Below are positions 6,137-10,904 of a stretch of DNA of 10,904 nucleotides, piece by piece; position 1 is the stretch's first letter, and each line of letters opens with the position of its first letter. The stretch is from Candidatus Omnitrophica bacterium UBA6233. Its GTDB lineage: Bacteria > Omnitrophota > Gorgyraeia > Gygaellales > Profunditerraquicolaceae. The translations under genes were made by a program, and so were the position numbers. The notes below the pieces were generated by a model, which saw nothing but the letters and a program-made list of their open reading frames with translations, was not told the DNA's origin and did no database searches. The DNA is taken from the NCBI GenBank assembly GCA_002440965.1, contig DJWJ01000005.1, positions 1-10,904 of the forward strand, read 5' to 3'.

Positions 6137-6464
6137 TTTCTTAGGTAAAAGCGGAGCGCGTTATAATTGCGCTCAGTCGGTTATTAAGGCGTGTTCCGAT
6201 TTATTCGGGGTAGCGCCTGATTTATTAAAGATTCACGCTGGGTCCGGAGGAGGTAACGCTCCAGATGGATATTGCGGAGCATTATATGCGGCTTTATATA
6301 TTTTAAATATCAAAAATAATGATAAGTCAGAAGAGTGTAAGGATTATTTTTTAAAATACGCCGGAGCATTGACTTGCAAAGAAATAAAATCCGGTAGAAA
6401 AGTTTCCTGTGTAGTTTGTGTAGAAAAAGCAGCTGAGTTTTTAAATAAGGTGTTTTTAAAATAA
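6111..6464 (+). CDS. C_GCAxxG_C_C family cysteine-rich protein
   Basis: A 117-residue protein matching the C_GCAxxG_C_C family (PF09719 type): NCAQSV (C20), a Gly-rich AGSGGG (43-48), YCGALYAAL (C55), then TCKEI (C89) and SCVVCVEKAAE (C100, C103). Extra cysteines are C28 and C76. The conserved cysteines suggest a redox-active or metal-binding protein, but no function is established for the family. It starts inside the end of the preceding ATPase gene, and its stop is one base before the second ATPase, so it is translated between the two paralogues and may act with them. Confidence 0.88.
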   Translation: MLIEKARNNFLGKSGARYNCAQSVIKACSDLFGVAPDLLKIHAGSGGGNAPDGYCGALYAALYILNIKNNDKSEECKDYFLKYAGALTCKEIKSGRKVSCVVCVEKAAEFLNKVFLK

Positions 6465-6465
6465 A

Positions 6466-7317
6466 ATGAAACAAATAGCCGTGATTAGCGGAAAAGGCGG
6501 GACAGGCAAGACAGTTATTAGCGGGTCATTTGCTGCTTTAGCTAAAAATAAAGTTATGGTTGATTGCGACGTGGATGCGGCAGACCTGCATTTATTGTTG
6601 TATCCCAGGGTAAAAGAGCGCCATGAATTTAAAAGCGGTTCAACCGCGGTTATTGATAAAAAGTTTTGCAAGGAATGCGGAAGATGTATTTCTGCATGCA
6701 GATTTGAGGCAATAAAGCCGGATTTCAGTATCGAGCGATTCTCCTGCGAAGGATGCGGGTTGTGCAGCCGGGTATGCCCGCATAGCGCAATACATATGGA
6801 AGAAAACCTTGCCGGTGAGTGGTTTGTTTCAGATACTCAGCATGGCCTTTTTGTGCATGCAAAGCTTGGTATTGCCGAAGAGAATTCCGGCAAGCTTGTG
6901 GCAAAGATACGGCAGGTTGCCAAAGAACTAGCAGAAAAACAATTTCTTGAGTATGTGATTATTGATGGGCCTCCGGGAATTGGATGTCCGGTAATCGCGT
7001 CATTATCAGGAGTCGATTGCGCCTTGATTATAACCGAGCCGACACTTTCCGGCCTGCATGATGCCCGGCGCGTTATGGAAGTAGCCAAGCATTTTAATAT
7101 CCCGGCCAAACTCGTTGTGAATAAATATGATTTAAATATATCTATGACTAGAAAAATAGAAGAATTTTGTTCTGAAACCGGCGTACCGGTTATCGGGAAG
7201 ATAGTTTTTGATAAGGAAGTAGTTAAGGCGCTAGTTGAGGGAAAAACTATTATTGAAGGCGCTCAGTGCGCCGCCGGAGATGAAATCAGGAAAATCTGGG
7301 AGGTTTTAAAAAGTTGA
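6466..7317 (+). CDS. MinD-superfamily ATPase with inserted ferredoxin domain (COG1149), copy 2
   Basis: A 283-residue paralogue of the gene at 5270. Walker A is GKGGTGKT (9-16) and Walker B-like VIIDGPPG is at 164-171, with C174 four residues after the last Pro-Gly. The ferredoxin insert has C68-C71-C74-C78 and C94-C97-C100-C104; the first motif ends CRFEAI, without the usual Pro, while the second ends CPHSAI. The IITEPTLSGLHDARR segment completes the core. The two paralogues probably form a heterodimeric or sequential pair, as nucleotide-driven Fe-S carriers or electron donors; this is inferred from their co-transcription. The gene begins one base after the preceding stop (TAAAATG). Confidence 0.93.
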   Translation: MKQIAVISGKGGTGKTVISGSFAALAKNKVMVDCDVDAADLHLLLYPRVKERHEFKSGSTAVIDKKFCKECGRCISACRFEAIKPDFSIERFSCEGCGLCSRVCPHSAIHMEENLAGEWFVSDTQHGLFVHAKLGIAEENSGKLVAKIRQVAKELAEKQFLEYVIIDGPPGIGCPVIASLSGVDCALIITEPTLSGLHDARRVMEVAKHFNIPAKLVVNKYDLNISMTRKIEEFCSETGVPVIGKIVFDKEVVKALVEGKTIIEGAQCAAGDEIRKIWEVLKS

Positions 7318-7320
7318 TCT

Positions 7321-8301
7321 ATGGCGTATAATCTTGAACGGGATATTCATATTTTACGTTATTTTTCTTCATTTATCAGCGTTTCAAGCGGCAAAGTTAT
7401 TAATGTAACAGAGCCGTCGCTTGCTTTCTGTCCTTTAGCGAGCTATCTTTATAAGGATTTTAAGAAAAATGAGAGCCCGGATAAAGAAAAAATTAAGTTA
7501 ATTATTAAGAGCGCAATCGAATCTAAAATCAGGGATTACGGGTTATTTACCGCTAAAAGGAAATTGTTGCAATGCGATACATCCATTCCTTACGGCGCTT
7601 CTGAAATGCTTATGTTTGCTTTGAAAAAGAAGGCCATTGATGCCGCGGTTATTGTCTGCGATGGCGCAGGAACGATCATAACAGATAACGGTGAGATCGC
7701 ACAGGGAGTAGGGGCGAGGATGAATAGCCTTTTACTTACCTCTCCGATTAAAGAGACTATGACGCAGCTTAAAAAATTGAATTGTCAGGTAGTTTTCGAT
7801 AACGCTATAATTGACCAGGTTAAGGGTGTTGAGAAGGCAATTAACTCCGGATATAAGAAAATCGCGGTTACCCTCAGTAGCCATGATTCTGAAAGGTTAA
7901 AGGAAATCCGAAGTTCGGAATCTTCCGGAGATGCCGCGGTTACAATCCTTGTCGTTTGTACTACCGGAATAACCGGTGTAAAAATTGATGAGATCCGACG
8001 TTATGCGGATATTGTCTGGAGTTGCGCCTCTGGAGATATCCGGCAAAAGATCGGTACGGCGGCCGCGTTACAAATTTCTAAACAAATTCCGGTGTTTGTT
8101 TTGACTCGAAAAGGGATCGATTTCGTGTCGTCTTATGCCGATGATAACGTTATTTTATCCGGTTTAAACAAGCAGAAGCAGTATTTGATCTCTAAAGAAT
8201 CCGGCGGCCGGAAGATAAAATTAGGCGTTTATAATTGTTTTTTGCGCGAAGAAAAACTTCCGGTTTTATCCGGGAGAAGCTTTACTGCGGTAAGCTCGTA
8301 A
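7321..8301 (+). CDS. DUF2099 / methanogenesis marker protein 8 homologue
   Basis: A 326-residue protein that I match to DUF2099 (methanogenesis marker 8). Shared features, from memory of the family, are GKVINVTEPSLAFCPL (C37), the block IRDYGLFTAKR, YGASEMLMFALKKKAIDAAVIVCDGAGT (C113-D114) and DQVKGVEKAINSGYKKIAVTL. Later cysteines at 213 and 235 could also be ligands. The family is known chiefly from methanogens, where its role is not settled; a part in metallocofactor or pathway maturation has been suggested. Here it sits in a bacterial operon between an Fe-S carrier ATPase and a NifU-like scaffold, and just before MetV, with no methanogenesis genes visible. The ribosome site GGGAGG lies inside the end of the preceding gene. 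Confidence 0.8.
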   Translation: MAYNLERDIHILRYFSSFISVSSGKVINVTEPSLAFCPLASYLYKDFKKNESPDKEKIKLIIKSAIESKIRDYGLFTAKRKLLQCDTSIPYGASEMLMFALKKKAIDAAVIVCDGAGTIITDNGEIAQGVGARMNSLLLTSPIKETMTQLKKLNCQVVFDNAIIDQVKGVEKAINSGYKKIAVTLSSHDSERLKEIRSSESSGDAAVTILVVCTTGITGVKIDEIRRYADIVWSCASGDIRQKIGTAAALQISKQIPVFVLTRKGIDFVSSYADDNVILSGLNKQKQYLISKESGGRKIKLGVYNCFLREEKLPVLSGRSFTAVSS

Positions 8302-8319
8302 TATCACAGGAGGCAGATA

Positions 8320-8712
8320 ATGGAGCATGCTGGCGAGAATAGTATTATTGATTATCCGCTCGAGGTAGTAGATTTAATAAATAACCCAAAATATTTTGGC
8401 AGAATGAATGACCCTGTGAGTTCTTCTTACCTAAAGGGGCCTTGCGGGGATGCAATGGAGTTTTATCTGGTGATAGAGGAGGGCAAAATCACTGAGATTA
8501 AATATTATACCGATGGCTGCCAGGCCACAAGGGCATGCGCTGCAATGGCGGCAAAGCTGGCAGAGGGGAAAACCATCAAAGAAGCTCTTTTAATTTCCGC
8601 GGGAGAAGTAATCGTAAGGCTTAAAGGCTTGCCTAAGGATCATCTGCATTGTTCAATACTCTCGGTAAGCACGCTTTACCGGGCAATAGCGGATTATTTG
8701 CTAAAAAAATGA
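8320..8712 (+). CDS. NifU/IscU-like Fe-S cluster scaffold
   Basis: A 130-residue NifU_N domain protein, the length of IscU/SufU. The three scaffold cysteines are visible as GPCGD (C42, with the adjacent D44), DGC (C67) and HLHC (C111), with an extra Cys in RACAAM (C73). The Asp next to the first Cys is the residue that favours cluster release in IscU. It would assemble a [2Fe-2S] or [4Fe-4S] cluster for transfer to client proteins. No cysteine desulfurase is in the window, so sulfur must come from elsewhere. It has a strong AGGAGG ribosome site, and its stop overlaps the MetV start (ATGA). Confidence 0.9.
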   Translation: MEHAGENSIIDYPLEVVDLINNPKYFGRMNDPVSSSYLKGPCGDAMEFYLVIEEGKITEIKYYTDGCQATRACAAMAAKLAEGKTIKEALLISAGEVIVRLKGLPKDHLHCSILSVSTLYRAIADYLLKK

Positions 8713-9365
8713 TTATAACTAAACAAAAACCCATAGAGGAGATCCTGGATTATATTAAAAATGATTCAGTTGTTTTCTTGGTTGGTTGCGCTGTTTGCGC
8801 AACAACTTGTAAAACTGGCGGGGAGGCTGAAATAAAATTGTTAGCCGGACTATTGGGCGCCAAGGGCAAGAGGGTAAGCGGATGGGATATCCTTAACCCG
8901 GCTTGTTATATTTTAGAATCGAAGAAATTACTCAGGCGTAAAGAAAAAGAGATAGCCGAGGCAGAGTCAATTATCAGCCTTGCCTGTGGAGGCGGTACGC
9001 AGGCGATAGCCGAGATTATAGGAAAACCGATTTATCCGGCTAACGATACGCTCTTTCAGGGGGAGATACTCCGGCTTTCTCCGCAGGAAGACCGTTTTGA
9101 GAAAAAATGCCTTATGTGCGGGGAATGTGTCGTTGGCATTACCGCGGGGATATGCCCGGTAACAAGGTGCCCTAAAGGCTTGCGTAATGGCCCTTGCGGC
9201 GGCGCTAATAAAGGAAGATGCGAAATTGACCCTGAACGGGATTGCGTTTGGGTGTTGATTTATAACAGGTTAAAAGAATTCGGGCAGCTTGAAAATATGA
9301 TGGGAAAAGACAGAATAAGGGATCATAGAAATGAACAAAGTTACTTCTTGATAAATAAAAGATAG
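8709..9365 (+). CDS. metV: MetV, methylene-THF reductase C-terminal/zinc-FeS subunit
   Basis: A 218-residue protein of the MTHFR_C/MetV family, the small Fe-S and zinc subunit that in acetogens partners with MetF in methylene-tetrahydrofolate reductase. The N-terminal block GCAVCATTCKTGGEAE (26-41; C27, C30, C34) and the C-terminal Cys motif CLMCGEC (C134, C137, C140) are visible, followed by CPVTRCPKGLRNGPCGG (149-165) and the tail CEIDPERDCVWVLIYNRL, which is diagnostic. The ATG at 8709 overlaps the NifU-like stop by four bases; a longer frame from 8649 would add repeat-free but unsupported residues and is rejected. MetF is not adjacent, which is unusual. The position after the cluster scaffold suggests that MetV is a client of the Fe-S machinery. 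Confidence 0.88.
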   Translation: MIITKQKPIEEILDYIKNDSVVFLVGCAVCATTCKTGGEAEIKLLAGLLGAKGKRVSGWDILNPACYILESKKLLRRKEKEIAEAESIISLACGGGTQAIAEIIGKPIYPANDTLFQGEILRLSPQEDRFEKKCLMCGECVVGITAGICPVTRCPKGLRNGPCGGANKGRCEIDPERDCVWVLIYNRLKEFGQLENMMGKDRIRDHRNEQSYFLINKR

Positions 9366-9367
9366 CT

Positions 9368-10078
9368 ATGCACATAAAAATTATAGCTACAGGTTCAACT
9401 AAATGGGAGCGGTTCATCCGTAGATGGGGTGTTGCATTCCTAATCGGCGAGGATGTTCTTTTTGATACTTTTGGCGATCCGGATGTATTCCTGGATAATA
9501 TGCATAGGTTTAACGTTGATGCGGCTAAGATTAAACACATTATTTTATCGCATGATGACTGGGACCATATCTCTGGATTATGGTATTTGATACGGGACAG
9601 AAAAGATATCACAGTGTACGTTTGTCCCGGGTTCAAGCAGGAAATAAAGGACAGGATTGTTGCGTTTGGGGCCAGGCTTATTGAGGTTTCGGGGATATTG
9701 CAAATTAAAGATAGCGTTTATTCTACCGGAGAGCTTTGCAAATTATCAGAGGGCAGGAAGATATATGAGCAGTCGGTTGTGATTAGGACAGCTGACGGTT
9801 TGGCGGTGATATGCGGGTGCGCTCATCCCGGAGTAGTGAATATTATCAGGGAGGTTAAGGAAAATTTTCAAACTAATGTTCATTTGTTAATTGGGGGCCT
9901 TCATCTAAAGGATAATACTAATGAAAAGAACCGTAACATTATAGAGGAATTACGAAAGCTTGGCATCCGCAAGGTTGCGCCTTTGCATTGTACGGGCCAA
10001 AGCGCGCAGAACTTATTCAAGAAATCATATAAAGATAAGTATGTATTGTTAAAGGAGGGGGAGGCCTTAGAGTGCTAA
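9368..10078 (+). CDS. MBL-fold metallohydrolase (COG1237-like)
   Basis: A 236-residue metallo-beta-lactamase-fold protein. The zinc motif is SHDDWDH (H62, D64, D66, H67), followed by CAHPGVVNI (H153), GGLHL (H179) and PLHCTG (H207), the typical pattern of COG1237. In the common HxHxDH motif the second position is His; here it is Asp64. COG1237 includes enzymes that act on pterin-ribose phosphates in tetrahydromethanopterin biosynthesis, so a link to a C1 cofactor is possible, but the substrate is unknown. It starts 2 bases after MetV and ends the operon; no classical terminator follows. Confidence 0.87.
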   Translation: MHIKIIATGSTKWERFIRRWGVAFLIGEDVLFDTFGDPDVFLDNMHRFNVDAAKIKHIILSHDDWDHISGLWYLIRDRKDITVYVCPGFKQEIKDRIVAFGARLIEVSGILQIKDSVYSTGELCKLSEGRKIYEQSVVIRTADGLAVICGCAHPGVVNIIREVKENFQTNVHLLIGGLHLKDNTNEKNRNIIEELRKLGIRKVAPLHCTGQSAQNLFKKSYKDKYVLLKEGEALEC

Positions 10079-10082
10079 TAAG

Positions 10083-10155
10083 GATATCCGCGAAATCGTC
10101 AAAGAAAGCGATAAGGTGGTAACGTTTTAGGGTATGGAGGTGTATAGCGGATATC
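10083..10155. repeat. Spaced 9-bp inverted repeat
   Basis: GATATCCGC (10083-10091) is the reverse complement of GCGGATATC (10147-10155), 55 bases apart, in the gap between the operon and the second regulator. There is no T-tract, so it is not a classical terminator. It could loop the RNA at the end of the operon or be a fortuitous repeat. Confidence 0.45.
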
Positions 10156-10171
10156 GCTTAGTGGATAACTC

Positions 10172-10218
10172 TTGACAAAGATTGCTCCTGTGGTATAAAT
10201 AGAAATCATTTCTATTTA
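10172..10218 (+). promoter_or_regulatory. Promoter and perfect palindromic operator of second regulator
   Basis: TTGACA at 10172-10177 and TATAAA at 10194-10199 are 16 bases apart. A perfect 11-1-11 palindrome (10196-10218, centre C10207, core TAGAAATCATTTCTA) overlaps the -10, so a bound repressor would exclude polymerase. The core is a 7-1-7 Fur-superfamily box differing from the two upstream boxes at positions 2 and 14. Autoregulation by the following gene is likely, and the adjacent metal transporter would be controlled with it. Confidence 0.8.
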
Positions 10219-10227
10219 CGAGGAGAT

Positions 10228-10644
10228 ATGCAATCGTATCTGCAGGTTCTAAAGGCCAACCGTTTAAAGATCACTCCTAGGCGAAAGGCGGTCATCGATA
10301 TCTTTATAAGATGCAATTATCGTTTGTCGCCCTATGATGTGCGCGCGAAGCTAAGGAGGAAGCTTTCGACGATAGGGCTGCCGACTGTATACAGGATTCT
10401 TGCCGAGCTCAAGAATGCCGGTATTTTGGCGCAGTCTTTATCAGAAGATCGTCAGTTGCGGTATGCGCTGTGCACCTTGCCTCATCAGCACCATCATCAT
10501 TTCTCGTGCCGTAAATGTAAGAAAGTGGAAGAAGTAGATTTTTGTAACTTTAAAGGCATCTCACGGTTTATTGAAAACAAGCTTAATGCTAAAGTAGAAA
10601 CGCATCAATTACAAATAGAAGGATTGTGTTCAAAGTGCAAATGA
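10228..10644 (+). CDS. Fur-family regulator, probably Zur-type
   Basis: A 138-residue Fur-superfamily regulator. The winged-helix domain (about 10-80) includes RLKITPRRKAVIDIF and the recognition region GLPTVYRILAEL (50-61). Metal-domain motifs are HQHHHH (86-91), CRKC (C94, C97) and CSKC (C134, C137). It lacks the Gly/Trp/Cys-rich N-terminal extension of the regulator at 2781. The ZnuA-like gene begins 11 bases after its stop, so a zinc-sensing (Zur) role is the best inference, although manganese or iron cannot be excluded. Its operator at 10196-10218 overlaps its own promoter; GAGGAGAT precedes the ATG. Confidence 0.9.
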   Translation: MQSYLQVLKANRLKITPRRKAVIDIFIRCNYRLSPYDVRAKLRRKLSTIGLPTVYRILAELKNAGILAQSLSEDRQLRYALCTLPHQHHHHFSCRKCKKVEEVDFCNFKGISRFIENKLNAKVETHQLQIEGLCSKCK

Positions 10645-10655
10645 GAGGAGAAAAA

Positions 10656-10904
10656 ATGTTCAGATGCCGCATTCCCGTATTTATTTTATCAGTTTTCCTT
10701 ATGGTTTGTTATTTCGTCTCTATTGGTAATGCTGCCAGCGCAGCCAAGGATATCAAGATAGTCGCTTCATTCTATCCAATGTATATCATGGCCAAGAATG
10801 TCATAAAAGATGTTCCTGGTGTTTCAGTCCAGAATCTTACTCCGCCATTAACCGGTTGCCTGCATGACTATACAGTTACAACCAGCGATATGAGAAAACT
10901 GGCT
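10656..10904 (+). CDS. Metal ABC transporter substrate-binding protein (ZnuA/TroA-like), 5' part
   Basis: The first 83 residues of a periplasmic-type metal-binding protein; the window ends inside the gene. The N-terminus has a basic start (MFRCR), a hydrophobic core (about 6-22) and an Ala-rich end (NAASAA) that fits a secretion signal. The mature start KDIKIVASFYPMYIMAKNV matches the ZnuA/TroA opening, and TPPLTGCLHDYTVTTSDMRKL contains the first metal-ligand His (H70). Cys18 is not in a good lipobox, so a lipoprotein is unlikely from this sequence. It is the likely partner of an ABC permease and ATPase beyond the window, and it shares a transcript with the regulator; AGAGGAG precedes the ATG. 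Confidence 0.88.
   Translation, partial: MFRCRIPVFILSVFLMVCYFVSIGNAASAAKDIKIVASFYPMYIMAKNVIKDVPGVSVQNLTPPLTGCLHDYTVTTSDMRKLA

Noticed and set aside
3602..8712. Nitrogen-fixation locus because of NifX- and NifU-like proteins
   Set aside because: No nifH, nifD, nifK, nifE, nifN or radical-SAM NifB gene is present; both families are widely used outside nitrogen fixation.
9205..9636. Minus-strand frame of 143 codons
   Set aside because: It lies opposite the end of MetV and the conserved MBL motif and has no recognisable domain or ribosome site.
10069..10128. Short in-frame stretch SANKDIREIVKESDKVVTF before a stop, resembling protein
   Set aside because: No start codon lies in frame and a stop codon directly precedes it. 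It could be a decayed remnant, but there is too little to support a pseudogene.

Overview
The window looks like chromosomal DNA of a strictly anaerobic, uncultivated-type bacterium. The evidence is a dense run of Fe-S and redox-cofactor genes, a MetV-type Wood-Ljungdahl protein, a methanogenesis-marker-8 (DUF2099) homologue, TTG starts, standalone homing-endonuclease genes and hairpin-rich intergenic repeats. Bacterial -35/-10 promoters, Shine-Dalgarno sites and a tRNA-Ser without encoded CCA argue for Bacteria rather than Archaea. An Omnitrophota-like or other deep candidate lineage is my guess at taxonomy, not something the sequence proves.

Layout. (1) 1-1590: a cassette with hairpin repeats (GACAA loops), a small GIY-YIG protein, a LAGLIDADG homing-endonuclease-like protein whose last codons lie inside a tRNA-Ser(GGA) gene, and a second copy of the leading repeat just after the tRNA. 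(2) 1607-2614: a strong rho-independent terminator, then an isolated AT-rich gene of 302 codons that I do not recognise. (3) 2692-3254: a Fur-family regulator with its own promoter and operator. (4) 3273-10078: twelve closely spaced or overlapping same-strand genes behind a second Fur-type operator. They encode a Gly-rich DUF5320-like protein, two NifX/NifB-type (COG1433) cluster-binding proteins, an encapsulated-ferritin-like protein, a methyltransferase, two MinD-type ATPases with inserted 2[4Fe-4S] ferredoxin domains flanking a C_GCAxxG_C_C protein, a DUF2099 protein, a NifU/IscU-like scaffold, MetV and an MBL-fold hydrolase. (5) 10172-10904: a second Fur-family (probably Zur) gene with a perfect palindromic operator, followed by the start of a ZnuA-like metal-binding lipoprotein or periplasmic protein.

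How it may work together (inference): the 3273-10078 operon looks like a metal-regulated system for storing or oxidising iron (EncFtn-like), building Fe-S clusters (NifU-like scaffold), and moving them with nucleotide-dependent carriers (two ferredoxin-ATPases and NifX-like proteins) to a client that may be MetV and/or the DUF2099 protein. It contains no nitrogenase genes and no encapsulin gene. Each of the two Fur paralogues has a 7-1-7 operator of the form TNGAAATNATTTCNA. The boxes differ at positions 2 and 14 (G/C in the first unit, A/T in the second), a plausible way to keep iron-type and zinc-type regulation separate.

No gene-free stretch exceeds 300 bases. The gaps at 1-146, 1540-1705, 2615-2780 and 10079-10227 hold the repeats, terminator and promoters listed.
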